Assembly: GCF_902686445.1 (NCBI RefSeq)
Contig: NC_062219.1
Coordinates: forward strand, 46,093,056-46,157,055
Source: Sciurus carolinensis
Lineage: Eukaryota; Chordata; Mammalia; Rodentia; Sciuridae
Reading direction: 5' to 3'
DNA length: 64,000 bases
Part shown: positions 9,972 to 21,284 of the stretch, in pieces
Position numbering within the stretch: the stretch's first letter is position 1
How the letters are laid out: each line of letters opens with the position of its first letter
Position numbers and translations under genes: made by a program
Notes under the pieces: model-generated
What the model was told of the DNA's origin: nothing
The model's database searches: none
Seen by the model: the letters and a program-made list of their open reading frames with translations, nothing else

Positions 9972-12900
9972 TGTGTTAATGAAAAAAAAACAAGGCTCTA
10001 TCTTCTTCTAAGGCAAAAATTCCTTCAAGATGTAAGTGCAGTGATTTGACTCTAATAAAATTAGGAATAAAAAGGTTTATTCTTATCAAGGTTTGTTAGC
10101 ATAGAGATAAAAAATTCCAGACAGTTAAATAAACCTGAAGGTATTTTAAAATGATCTATGTTAAGTGTTTTAGCACTACAGGGACAATCCTATGTCCACA
10201 TCTCTTCCAAGATAAAAGAGGTACAGACGTAGAACAGTGTGCTGCAAAAAAAGTTAGCAACCATAGATTTCATGTAAGACAAGAGTAAAGTACAAGTACT
10301 CTAAGGTAAGTGAAGACCATTGCTAATACTAGGAAGTTTACTCTAAAAAATTAAAAAACAACAACAACAACACTGATTTGCAGTATAGAATCAGCAGCTA
10401 AGGGCAGGCAAGTGGCAAGAAGATACTTGTGCTCTTAGTATGGCATCATGGGGAGGAGGCCCAAGTGAGACCTTTTACATGGTACTTAAGTATTAACATC
10501 AACCTGTAATCCACCTGATGGCAATAACTTAGGGCTTCTGATCGTACAATGTTCTGGTCTTCCCTGAAGCCCTATACATGAAGTAGCAACCAAAAAAAAA
10601 AACCTGTCTTTCACAGGATCTTTGCAGAAGTGAGTACCTGGCTTCTGAGCTTATGAGGAAAACCTGATTGAAGAAATCTCCCCAATTATGTGACACAGGT
10701 GGTCAGCACCTGGCACTCTTCTCCTTCTATAGCAATATTTGGAGAATGGTGAGGGAAATATGGAGAGGATTTGGGTTTTGTACACTATGTGCAGTTGTAG
10801 TGAGTGTCAGGAATTGCAAGGTCAGATTGCCCACAAAGCAGCCAAGGCAGAAGGAGGAACCTGGAGGATCCCACATGGCCACCAGCACAGGTGGCCAACA
10901 GTGGTATGTCATCATGCCTCACCATTCCCTTTATTTTATGTGCATCTTTAAAAAAAACAACATAAACAATGTTCCTTCACAGAAACAAAGTTCAAGTAGT
11001 ACTGATGTTTTTTGAATGGTGTTTTAGAAAGAGTATGGATTGACAGAGCTTTTAAACCTGGAGAATGATTTTGAAGATTGGAATGATTATTAACTTCTTG
11101 GTTTGTTAGTAACTGAGACACAGCATTGAAATGTGGATATCTTGAGTTTTAATGACTCTGGAAAGTTAGTGTGTCCTGAGTGTACTAAAGACAGGGGTGT
11201 GTGACAGTGTGTATTCACTGTGCTTACCAGAGTCATCACTATTTCAGAAATATAGTTCACAGTACAGAGAAGAATATTTACCGATTAGCCCACAGAGAGG
11301 TGATGTTCTTGTTCTTGATCTCAACCTACTTGATTTAGCCTTTGTATAACCCCTGTAAAAAAGTAAGCTTTCCATTTTGTTCCTCACTTTGAGAGAACAA
11401 GAAGTGAACAGTCTAATTTTAGTTCCAGGTTCAACAATATAAAAGAGGAAACTTGGAGGAGAATGTCCTGGGAGATGGAGGAGCAGGAGGAACCAGAAGC
11501 AGCAGCATCACGGACTCTAAGGGACTGGAAGTGCTCTGTGGAGGGAAGTCACTGCAGGTCTCTAAAACTGCACAGTTCATTTCTGAGCGTCAGGCAGGTG
11601 TGCCCATGTTGGAGAACCTTTCTTTCCAAGTGTCATGACTTTCTAGGCTGTGACTCCACATTCCAGGAAGGCCTGCCTCACAGGGTCACAAGGAGAAAGC
11701 AGAGACAACCACAGATGGCCATCAGGTCAACTCAGCCTAGGCCTCTGCCTCAAATTCACCTTCGGGTTGCAGGTCGTATTTATTAAACTCTATCTATAAT
11801 TCTAAGACTCAGTAGTATTCAACAGCCTTCATCAATTACCTGCTACTGTGAGCAGCTCATTTGTGCACCAACATATTTCTTCTGGCTCTTACGCCCCCCG
11901 AGTGCTGAATCAGAAGGCAGCCAGCACTTCAAATTCCCTGTTTCTAGTCCAATTTGACAAATGAAAAAAAAAAAAAAAGCAAGCATTCCAAAGTCAGAAA
12001 GGAGAATTTCTCAGTAACTAATGAGATAATGGACTGTAAGATGACCTTTGCCTGTCATTCAAGGTGTTCTTCTCTAAGTCCCAACACCCTTCTTAAATTG
12101 CTCACCTATGAACATGATATCAAGGCCTGTCCTGCACAGGCAGATTTTCCTTTTTCTGGTCATGCTGTTTGTATCCTCTTGCTGATACATCTTTCTTAAC
12201 TTCAGACTTCTTAGGATTTGAACTTTCAAAAATGTGCTTTATCCTCTAGAAAGGAGCTAGAAGGACACAGGCAAGCATATGACACTCCCTGTAAGACTTC
12301 CCTGGTTCTCAGAGACACTCAGGAAAAAAAGAGATAAAGAAGAGACAGGTGTTAACCAAGAAGATTCTCAACACAGAGAAAGGCAAGGCTGCCAGGAGGT
12401 AGAGCGCTGCCCTGCCACTGGATGAGCATTGCAGTGTGCCCACAGTCCTAAGGTCCTAGATACAGAGACCTTGACAAGGGAGGTCAAAGCAGGTAGAGCC
12501 ACCTCAAGGAGCCAACAGACTGAAGAACCTACTTTTAAAAATTTTTATAAAAATCTATACTGATCATCAACTTAAAAAAAATGTTCCTATCTGCAGTACA
12601 AGAAAGAAAAGAGAAAAAAATCAAAACTATTTCCACTTGAAAGTTAAAAGATGCTCTCTATAAACTTAACTTTGAAATGAAAATTTAAAAAATGTTTTTT
12701 ACTTCGGTAATTTGGCATGCTTAAAATATTTCTTTGTAGTAAAAATGGGCCTATTTTCATTCTATCAATAAGATTAACCTTCTACAAACTTGTTCAATAT
12801 AGAAATTCATTTTTTTTCTCTAGCCAGAAATGTTACCATTTATGCATTTAAAAGCTAGGTTTAATGGGAAGAAATTATATATATTTTTAGAAGCTAAAAA

Positions 12901-13041
12901 TAATTCTGCTTCTAAATTTTGAGACGAAACCCTTCTAAGTCAAAGCAACAGTTTTGTGCTCATTCACAGCACTGGGAATGCACACTTCTGCAGCTGGTTT
13001 CATTCTTTAATTTTTTTTCTTTCCTCTCTCTTTTCTTTGCC
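9972..13041. other. Unassigned stretch of about 3.1 kb
   Basis: No named repeat. It holds a short (CAA) tract near 10345 and an AT-rich block at 12530-12900. The open frames at 10668-11015 (115 codons) and 11463-11786 (107 codons) overlap frames in other registers and show no domain, signal peptide or familiar motif. Confidence 0.45.
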
Positions 13042-13700
13042 ATCAGACAGGTTCTGCCTGCAGAGTTCTGAGGACCAGATCCTCTCCCTGAATCCTGGGG
13101 CAGATTACAGATTACTGAAGCTAGGAAAACACTGCAAGTGTAACACGGACTTCTTGATCAGATAAACTACATCTCTCCCGGGTCTGTTCCTCCCAGATAT
13201 TTAGATCTACTTCCCTGGGTATTGCATTTTGTATCTAGATGCAATATCCAGGGAAGCATATGGAAAGGGCTATCAATCCCCTTCTTCCCTCCAATGTAGC
13301 AAAACCTTCAGCCCTATAGCTCCTCTCAGCCCTCCATTCCTATCCCATGCTTTCCTCAAGCAGCAGTGTGGGCTCCTGTGTTGTCTCTACCACTCAGGAA
13401 AATGCTGACAATTCTGTTGATGTCAAGGAGATCTCAAGGAACCAAGACACCCAATCTGCATCTCAGAAGACAGCAAGGGGAGCAGGGCAACACCAAAGAG
13501 CAAGAAGCGGCTGAAAAGGCAGAACTTGGCAAATTAGTGGAGGCCCTCTTTGAGGATGGAATCTTCCAGATCCTGCTCAAATCATACCCTGTGGGAAAAT
13601 ATCCTAGGGCATCTAAGATGTGCCACAAAATGAAAGGCAATAAAATATTTCTACTCAATCATTCTATATTGAGGAAAATAAGTCATTATTGGAGATTTCA
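13042..13700 (+). other. Transcript-like segment of unknown origin
   Basis: A long pyrimidine tract ending in CAG at about 13010-13046 resembles a 3' splice site. Further on, a GC-richer block (13340-13660) has an open frame at 13366-13734 (122 codons). A second frame across 13360-13500 is Ser/Thr/Gln-rich before hitting stops. AATAAA lies at 13640. These could be the remains of a small exon set or a degraded retrocopy, but I recognise no protein. Chance is a serious alternative. Confidence 0.12.
13210..13256. repeat. 17-bp inverted repeat (hairpin)
   Basis: The left arm CTTCCCTGGGTATTGCA (13210-13226) and right arm TGCAATATCCAGGGAAG (13240-13256) are reverse complements at 16 of 17 positions. 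The exception would be a G-U pair in RNA. A 13-nt loop separates them. The stem is GC-richer than its surroundings. Confidence 0.85.
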
Positions 13701-13727
13701 GCTCTTACCATATAGTGACAATAATCT

Positions 13728-13950
13728 TAATTAACATTTATCAAGCACTTACTGTATGCCAGCATGCCAAGGACTTTAAATGGACTAATTGTACAACAAA
13801 CCCATAAGGTAGGTATTTTTTTAATTTCTATTTTACAGATGAGGAAACGGATTTGTACAAGGCAATTTAGTAGCTTGTCCAAGATGACACAGTCACACAT
13901 GAGCACAAGTGATAGAAATGTAATCCAAACTCAACCTGATTCCAGTGAAT
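13728..13950 (-). repeat. MIR SINE, antisense
   Basis: A well-preserved antisense MIR: AACATTTATCAAGCACTTAC, TGTATGCCAGCATGCCAAGG, 'CCATAAGGTAGGTATT', TTTTACAGATGAGGAAACGG, 'TAGCTTGTCCAAGATGACACAGTCACACATGAG', then a box-B remnant. Confidence 0.9.
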
Positions 13951-14249
13951 CCTTAGTCACAATCATACAGTTCTACACAACCATAAGTCCCAATACCACA
14001 CCCATGTTCACAAACATCTCAAATGTGTGAATTGCTTTGCTTGCATCATTACTTTTTTGGTCATATATTTTACCCTAATTCTTCACTCTTACAGTTTTTA
14101 TATTCCTCCAATTCAAGGACTATGAAATAATGTAATAAGGGATGGGGGAGCTAGGGAGGAAGGAGATGTAATTTCTTCTGAAAGTACTTTATTTTTCTGC
14201 TTGTGTTTCATGAAATAAATGGAGCTTTGAGCTATTTATACTAAACCCA

Positions 14250-16131
14250 AGGCCAACATCATTCTAAATGGAAACAAATTGAAAACATTCCCTCTAAAAA
14301 CTGGAACAAGTCAGGGATGCCCTCTTTCACCACTTCTATTCAACATAGTTCTGGAAACCCTGGCCAGACCAATTAGACAAAAGAGATATTAAAAAGATAT
14401 GAACAGGAAAAGAAGAGTTCAAACTATCCATATTTGCTGATGACATGATTCTATATTTAGAAGACCCAAAAAACTCCACTAGAAAGTTTCAAGACCTCAT
14501 AAATGAGTTCAGCAAAGTAGCAGGATATAAAATTAACACCCATAAATCAATTTCATTCCTATATACCAATGATGAATTAGCTGGAAGAGAAATTAGGAAA
14601 ACTATCTCATTCATGATAGCCTCAAAAAAATATCTTGAGAATCAATCTAATAAAAGAAATGAAAGATCTCTACTATAAAAACTACAGAACACTATAGAAA
14701 GAAGTTGAAGAAGACCTCAGAAGATGGAAAGATCTCCCATGTTCTTGGTTAGGCAGAATTAATATTGTTGAAATGGCCACACTACTGAAAGCACTATACA
14801 GATTTAATATAATTCCTATTAAAATTCCAATGACCTTTTTCATAGAAATAGAAAAAGTAGTCATGAAATTCATTTGGAAAAACAAGAGGCCTGCAATAGC
14901 CAAAGCAATCCTTGACTAGAAAAGTGAAGCAGGAGGCATCAGAATACCAGACCTTAAATTATATTACAGGGCTGTAGTAACCAAAAAAGCATGGTATTGG
15001 CATGAAAACAGACATGAAAACCAATGGAACAGAATAGAAGACAAAGAGATAAACCCACATAAATAGTTATCTCATCCAAGACAAAGGTACAATAAACATA
15101 CACTGGAGAAAAGATAGCCTCTTCAACAAATGGTTCTGGGAAAACTGGAAATCCAAATGTAGCAGAATAAAATTTAACTCCTAAATCTCACCCTGCACAA
15201 AAATCACTTCAAAGTGGATCAAGGACCTAGGCATTAGACCACAGACCCTGTATCTACTGGAAAAAAATCTCCACCATGTCAACTTAAGAACTGAATTCCT
15301 CAACAAGATTCCTAAAGCACAAGAAGTAAAATCAAGAAGCAATATGGGATGATATCAAACTAAAAACTTCTTTACAGAAAGGCAACAATCAAGAATGTGA
15401 AGAGAGAGACTACAGAATGGGAGAAAATCTTTGCCACCTGTACCTCAGAACATTAATCTTCAGAATATATAAAGAACTCAAAAACCTTAACACCAAAAAC
15501 AAAGCAAAACAAAACAAAAAAACCCAAATAACTCAATCAATAAATAGGCAAATAAACTGAACAGACACTTCAAAGAAGAAGAAATACAAATGGCCAGCGA
15601 ACATGAAAAAAATGTTCAACATCTCTAGCAATTACAAAAATGCAAATTAAAACTATACTGAGATTCCATTTCACTCCAGTCAGAATGGGAATTATCAAAA
15701 ATACAAGCAACAATAGATGTTGGTGAGGATGTGGGGAAAAAGTACACTCATACATTGCTGGTGGGTATGCAAATTGGTATAACCACTATAAAAAAGAGAG
15801 ATTCCTCAGGAAACTTGGCATGGAACCATTTAACCCAGTTGTCCCACTTCTCAGTATAAACCTTAAGAACTTAAAATCAGCATACTACAGTGACAAAGAC
15901 ACATCAATGTTTATAGCAGTTCAATTCACAATAGCTAAGTTATGGAACCTACCTAGCTGCCCTTTAACAGATGAATGGATTAGGGAATTGTGGTATATAT
16001 ACACAATGGAATATGATTCAGCCATAAAGAAGAATGAAATTATGGCATTTGCCAATAATTGGATAGAACTGGAGGTACTCCTGCTAAGTGAAATAAGTCA
16101 ATCCCCAAAAACCAAAGGCCAAATGTTCTGA
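14250..16131 (+). pseudogene. L1 ORF2 fragment (reverse transcriptase and C-terminus), broken
   Basis: ORF2 encodes the endonuclease/reverse transcriptase used in target-primed integration. Here the endonuclease and the N-terminal half are missing. The catalytic FADD box is at 14433-14444, followed by MILYLEDPKNS and, after a further stretch, [17 protein letters not shown]. Upstream, [14 protein letters not shown] is readable near 14310-14345, but the frame changes before the FADD box. The C-terminal end is open at 15820-16131, with LWYIYTMEYDSAIKKNEIMA and LLSEISQSPKTKGQMF. At least several frameshifts and stops lie between these blocks, so no functional enzyme can be made. Confidence 0.95.
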
Positions 16132-16194
16132 TATGTGGATGCTGACACACAATGGGGGGTCGGGAGAATAGAAGTACTTGGGATTAGACAAAGG

Positions 16195-16268
16195 GGAATG
16201 AAGGGAAGGGAAGGGAAGGGAAGGGAAGGGAAGAGAAGGAAAGGGAAGGAAAGGGAAGGGAAGGGAGA
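16195..16268. repeat. (GGGAA)n tract in the L1 3' UTR
   Basis: About 13 units of GGGAA/GGAAA with few interruptions, just downstream of the ORF2 end. Purine-rich tracts at this place are a known property of L1 3' UTRs. On the complementary strand it produces meaningless Pro/Ser/Phe-rich open frames. Confidence 0.95.
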
Positions 16269-16468
16269 TGGGAATAGAAAAGACAATAGAATGAATTGGA
16301 CATAATGTTCCTATGATTATATACAAGTATATGCCCAGTGAAATTCCACGTCATGTACAATAATAAGAATGGAATCCTAATTAGAATGTTATACTTCATA
16401 TATGTATAACATGTCAAAATATACTGTTGTGTATATCTAAAAAGAGTTTTAAAAAATAGGGCTTTGAA

Positions 16469-16879
16469 AGAACAGGGTTTGTTCTTTGAATTATTTACTA
16501 ATTCTGTAAATTCATTTCTTGAAGTCCTTATAAAACAGCATATAAAGGATGGATTATGTGCTGTATATTTTGGGAGTTCATGAGTTTTTAAAAAAGATTT
16601 AAAGATATTACATTACTTATTTCTAGAAAAACCTATTAAAAGAATTTTAGCACAGAGATGAAATGACTTAGTAGAGTGATATATTACTTACGAGTTTATA
16701 TGTATGCATTTGCATGTGCATGTATACAAAATATAATAACGTATGAACAAGAATACATTGACTGTCTTTGAATGACAAAGAATAATTCAGAATTACTATA
16801 TCAGCAAATGCAAATTTTTATCTGTTTGTACTCCTGAAGGTAGAAAAAGTAAGAGCACCTACGTTTGAAAGATGGAGCA
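16469..16879. other. Unassigned AT-rich stretch
   Basis: Low-GC sequence between two L1 pieces. No repeat or coding feature is recognised. Confidence 0.45.
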
Positions 16880-17330
16880 AAATTCACATCCTCCAGCACT
16901 GTGGACAGCAGTATAAACTGGGAAATAGTATCATGCATATTGTTTGGCACTCATAGTAAACTCCTTTATGAGAATTTGAAGAATTCATTCAAAGATGGGA
17001 AGAATAGACTCACATCATGACACGACTACTATTCACAATAATAAAAAGTTAGAAATGACATGTTACTATAACTTAATGGTTAATTTATAGTGCATCAACT
17101 TGATTGAAGAGTAGGCAGCAATTACACATCATGACCAAAAGATTTTTGAAATACAAAAAAGCTTAAAATATAACACTGAGGAAAAAAATACTATTATAAA
17201 AATCATTTCTGTACTTTACAAGAGTATAAGGCAATTTTATGTTCAGTAACAGACTGTTTTTTTCCTTTTGCTTTCTGTGTATGTTTATAATTTTGATGGA
17301 TTCATAAAAATTTTTTACTTTTGAATCCAT
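16880..17330 (+). mobile_element. Ancient L1 (L1M class) ORF2 3' remnant
   Basis: Blocks follow the L1M order: 'CAGTATAAACTGGGAAATA', 'TATTCACAATAATAAAAAGTTAG' (cf. 'CACAATAGCAAAAAATTGGAAAC'), 'GGTTAATTTATAGTGCATC', 'GAAGAGTAGGCAGCAATTA', 'CACTGAGGAAAAAAATAC'. No frame survives. Much older than the L1 just upstream. Confidence 0.55.
16892..16912 (+). promoter_or_regulatory. RE1/NRSE-like motif
   Basis: CAGCAC-TGT-GGACAGC keeps the two half-motifs of the REST-binding RE1 element at canonical spacing (consensus CAGCACCnnGGACAG), with one core mismatch. It lies in the old L1 remnant. Binding is inferred only; the outer positions match poorly. Confidence 0.25.
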
Positions 17331-18127
17331 TTATATTTAATCTATTATTAAATTAATCATGGAGCACCTTAGAATTACAGGAAAAAATACGATGAAAAAT
17401 ATGTGTGTTTGTGAACAGTGTGACATTGGATCAGCCAGTCCATATGCTGCTGATGCTCCTCCTTCTGCATTAGCCACACATTAATCACATTTCACATTCA
17501 TGGTGTGAGGGCAACTCTTGCTACCTTTCCATGCCAGATATTTTGTGAAGATTAATCAGATGAGTATATTCTGAAGTAATTGCATAAAAAGTCCTAGTTA
17601 TAAAGAACATAAAATATTTATAACATCTTTACATACATTACCTCGTCCTTTATAGACTTTGGTGTGGTTACTTTTATGTAAATGATTTATGATCTCTGAT
17701 ACCTTTACTGTATCCAGCTCAAATCCTTTCTGATTATGAAACAGTATAAATAGGTAAGAAATAATAATAATGCTTCATGCATACAAAGTAGTGGAGGTTC
17801 TCTGAATACAAAATTACAGATAAAATGAAAAAAATTGAAAAAATACTGCCTTAAGCCATATGTGTCTCCATATTTCTGAATATTTGATATTGTGTAACAT
17901 GATCGGTTCAGTGTTGTGCATTTGGTGTGATCTACCCCCAAACTACAAATACCTTGTCCATAAAATACAACTTTCTCAGAAAGATACAATATTCTATATT
18001 AAAGCAGATTCTTTCCACTGGCTTCTGTGGAGGGAACTATGTTCATTTTGCAGGTGGAGAAACTAAAGAATCTACTTCCTAAGAAGCCCAAGTAGACTAC
18101 TACTACTATTAATGACCAAAATTATTG
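17331..18127. other. Unassigned AT-rich stretch
   Basis: Short opposite-strand frames at 17705-18066 overlap each other and have no features. Nothing is recognised. Confidence 0.45.
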
Positions 18128-18300
18128 AAATCATACTGAGTGGTAGGCATTTAAATGGCCCTTTACAGATACTTCTATTTAATCTTCTCAACAACCCTCT
18201 AAGGAAGGTGCTACTATTAATTTCCAAGGTATAAATGGGGAAGCAGCTAATAAGACTTGGTTAATGCTTTTCCCAAAGTTTTAAGCTAGGAAGACAAATA
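18128..18300 (-). repeat. MIR SINE, antisense
   Basis: Recognisable blocks: 'ACTGAGTGGTAGGCATTTAAATGGCCCTTTACA', 'TTTAATCTTCTCAACAACCCTCTAAGGAAGGTGCTACTATTAATTTCC' and 'GGGGAAGCAGCTAATAAGACTTGG'. Box B is lost. Confidence 0.8.
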
Positions 18301-18611
18301 TCTCAAATTGCTCATAACATAACACGTAAAAAGTTTTAGAATTATAATGCATTTTATAACTATGTAGTTTAGAAAACATAATCTACCATAGAGAGAGAGA
18401 TGGAGAGTTTGGAAGATTACTGGTTAGGCAACTTAGTAAAGAGGCAAATGTATGAAACTTATCCAGGACACTTCACATATTTGGTGAAAAAATTTCTCAA
18501 ATATCATTTCCTAAAATACAGTATTCCTAAAATACAGCTTTTCCAGCTATGAAATTCTGTTCCACAGCACACGGTAGAGGGTCCTAGGTTTAGTTGCATA
18601 AATCATTTCTT
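18301..18611. other. Unassigned stretch
   Basis: AT-rich sequence with no named repeat. A local direct repeat (CCTAAAATACAG, two copies) occurs around 18511-18538. Confidence 0.45.
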
Positions 18612-18830
18612 AAAAAGGTAAAGATGACCAGGCATGGTGGTGCATGCCTACAATTCCAGCTGCTGAGGCTAAGGCAGGAGGATCCTGAGTTCAAAGCTAG
18701 CCTCAGCAAAAGCGAGGCACTATGCAATTCAGTGAGACCCTGTCTCTAGAGAAAATATAGAATACGACTGGGGATGTGGCTCAGTGGTCAAGTGCCCCCA
18801 AGTGCCCCACCCCCAAAAAAGGTAAAGATG
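18612..18830 (+). repeat. B1-ID dimeric SINE with perfect target duplication
   Basis: Flanked by identical 15-bp direct repeats AAAAAGGTAAAGATG at 18612-18626 and 18816-18830. The B1 half starts ACCAGGCATGGTGGTGCATG and includes GGCAGGAGGATCCTGAGTTC. After 'GAGACCCTGTCTC' comes the ID half, ACTGGGGATGTGGCTCAGTG. The ID half is cut short: box A is present, but the box-B part is replaced by a local duplication (AAGTGCCCCCAAGTGCCCC). A fairly young insertion, judging by the identical duplications. Confidence 0.95.
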
Positions 18831-18964
18831 GTTCCTTCGGTATCCCTGACTTAATATTCATCATATTATAATAAAAACTTATGAACAGGACCTTCCATTT
18901 ACATCCCCGATTCTTCTTTTTCTCAGAGAGCAGGTCTAATCTATATGTGGCAAGTCATTGATTT

Positions 18965-19335
18965 GATTTCCAGAGCATCTTTCAAATCCACACCTCACCC
19001 CACCTCAGCTCCCAACAGTCCAGTCCACACCACCATCCTCTCTCTAGACCTGGACTCCTCTGTCTGTGCTCATAACTGCCCCCTTGTGTCTGTTTTCCAC
19101 AATGGAGGTAGAGGAGCGTCAGGAAGTGCAGATCACCTTCTGTAACTCCTTGGCTTGGATACTCCTGCTCTGGCTCCTGTACGGTGCTTGCTGCACCTGG
19201 GCCTTCCTGCTGCCTTCCTATTCCCACTGCTTGGAATGCTCTTCCCCCAGCTCTCTATGTCCTTGTGTACCACTCCTCACCACACCTCCTAGAAGAAGCC
19301 ACTTCTCATCTCTCTACCCAATGTGAGATCCTGCT
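18965..19335 (+). repeat. L2 LINE fragment
   Basis: Sense L2 text from the C-terminal coding/3' region: 'CTTGGCTTGGATACTCCTGCTCTGGCTCC', 'GCACCTGGGCCTTCCTGCTG', 'CCCACTGCTTGGAATGCTCTTCCCCCAGC', then 'CACACCTCCTAGAAGAAGCCACTTCTC'. The motif 'GCTTGGAATGCTCTTCCCCCAG' is a hallmark of L2. The several short overlapping frames here are L2-derived noise. Confidence 0.75.
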
Positions 19336-19349
19336 ATTATTATTCTTTT

Positions 19350-19600
19350 TATTAGATTCCCAAAGTTTATTATTATTATGTATTTACAAATTACAGTTGT
19401 ATTTGTGGGGTACAAAGTGATGTGATTTCTGAATACAATGTAGAATGGTTAAATCAAACTGCTTAATATATCCATTGCCTCAAATATTTAGTATTTTTGC
19501 TGATGAAAACATTTGAAATTTACTCAGTGATACTGAAATACTCAGTACTCAGTGATTAGCAACATTCATTATGTCGTGCAACTGGTTTCGAAAAATAAAA
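19350..19600 (-). mobile_element. L1 3' UTR remnant, antisense
   Basis: Blocks match antisense L1MA/L1MB 3' UTR: 'ACAGTTGTATTTGTGGGGTACAAAGTGATGTGATT', 'ACAATGTAGAATGGTTAAATCAA', 'ATATCCATTGCCTCAAATATTTAG', 'GAAAACATTTGAAATTTACTC'. The element starts next to the L2 fragment. Confidence 0.7.
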
Positions 19601-21284
19601 TCAAACTTATTTCTCCTAACTAGTCCAATATCACTTTTAACTCAGTTAGTGTTCCATGCATGGCAAATGCTAGCAGAAATGTCTACTGCCCTAGGAACAA
19701 AGCCAAATAAACGGGAAAAAAAAAATGAAGAGCAATTATTCCTGGGCAATAGCCCAAGAGTCATCCAGGCCCTTGGAACCTGCCAGCCCTCTTCCCATGC
19801 TGATCTGGCCAGCTGAAAGTGGGCATGATGATATTAATAAGTCACATATTGAATGTGCCCTTTCTTCAAAATCTCACCAACTCACAGGAGTCATCTGGCT
19901 TGGCTTACTTCACCTGAGTGCTTTGGCAACCCCCCACCCCCCATCTTAGAAACTTGGAAGGACAGAGACAGCATGGAGGTAGCTCTGTGGCTGCCTGCCT
20001 CATGAAGCTAAGAGAGTTCTTGTCTTTTATGAATTCTAATAAAGGGAGAAACTCTGGAGGAACAAGACTACAAGGCTTAACTACTACTCAAGTTCGTCCA
20101 AGAATACTCAGTTGTGCTCACAAATAAGCAGGGCAGATCCCTCTCTTTCCAGAACATTCCCAAGGGCCCAATTTACTCATATTCACCTTTCGGAAAAAGT
20201 TCAGTGAATAACTACATATCATATAAAATATATTGCCTTGATAGTACATATGTGGCTGTCGAAACAGAGTTTTTAAAAAAACATGTTCACAATTTTGTCC
20301 ATATAACTGATATCATTCTCTCAAATAATTACGCCGTTAAACTACCACAGAGGGAAAAGTGACACATTGCTCCCTGTAACAATAGATTTCTGCTAGTAGT
20401 TTTCATTCAGTAGTCAGAAAGTAAGCCTGAATGCTTAATTTTGATAATTGCCACTTATTCTCTATAAATAGTTTTTAAATTTTTCTCTTAATGCACATAC
20501 CCATAAACACTGATCTTTCTATCTTTAGACATACAAGCTTGTGTGAATAGTTTCTTATAAAGTCAAGATTTTGGAACACAGGAGTGAATATTAGGAGTTG
20601 AGCTGCATGAAATCCTTCCAGCATTTCTCTTGTCCATGGTTTCTGGTTGCGTTTTGCTTCATTATAATTTACTGTTCACTCATCTTGCCACCATTTATTT
20701 TGCGCATTGTGAAGAATAATGAGTTACAGGGGGAAAAGGGGCAAAAGTCATAGAATGGCATTTATAATTGTAACTGTCAAACATTTTTAGAGTTCAGGCT
20801 TTTAATGATATCTTGAGAATATATGGAATTTTCCAAAGTGTTCTTAAGATAAAATGTGAACATTTGTTCTTGGGTCCTACCCAAAGTTTGTAAGTAAGGA
20901 TTTGAGGCTTTTCAGGTTTAGAACCTTCGAGTGGTCATGAGAGGTAATCTTGGGGTATCACCTGAAGAAGGTTGGGTCAGCCTTGGGTTTGGTGACAGAA
21001 GGAAGAGGGCAGACACCTCAGGCCTCTCCTTCATAGCAGTGTAGGTGTTGGTTGTTAATATTTTATTCTTTTCTTTCTAGGAGAGATAGAGTACGACATC
21101 CCAATACCACAGAGGAACTCCTACCCTAGATAGCACAGTTCAGGGAAAGAATTGTTACCCCAGCACTTTCATTATCTTTTAAACTAAGTCAATCATATTT
21201 AACAGTTCTTGCCTTTGAGATCAAAGGGTAATAATATACTAATTTAATACCATGAGATGCTGAGAGATTGACCTTAAGAATTAG
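19601..21284. other. Unassigned stretch of about 1.7 kb
   Basis: No named repeat. The frames at 19571-20362 are short, overlapping and featureless. 'TGATGGTTGTTAATATTTTATTC...' and neighbours show no coding bias I can see. Confidence 0.45.

Larger units (their letters stand above)
14217..16468 (+). mobile_element. 5'-truncated L1 LINE with target-site duplications
   Basis: A 2.2 kb L1 that starts inside ORF2 and runs to the 3' UTR. It is flanked by diverged direct repeats: AAATGGAGCTTTGAG at 14217-14231 and AAATAGGGCTTTGAA at 16454-16468 (12 of 15 match). The element body is about 14232-16453. The order is the reverse transcriptase core, the C-terminal region, a purine-rich (GGGAA)n tract, then an AT-rich 3' UTR. 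Many stops and frameshifts make it inactive. The divergence of the duplications suggests an insertion of moderate age, older than the ID element at 32805. Confidence 0.95.

Noticed and set aside
16084..16417. Pro/Ser/Phe-rich minus-strand frames that look like a low-complexity protein
   Set aside because: They are the complement of the (GGGAA)n tract in the L1 3' UTR.
16467..16487. Inverted repeat AAAGAACA-GGGTT-TGTTCTTT as a glucocorticoid response element
   Set aside because: Spacing is five bases, not the three needed by the receptor dimer; it also lies at the L1 insertion edge.
19571..20362. Cluster of overlapping plus-strand frames as possible exons
   Set aside because: Frames are short, in all three registers, and show no splice signals or homology.
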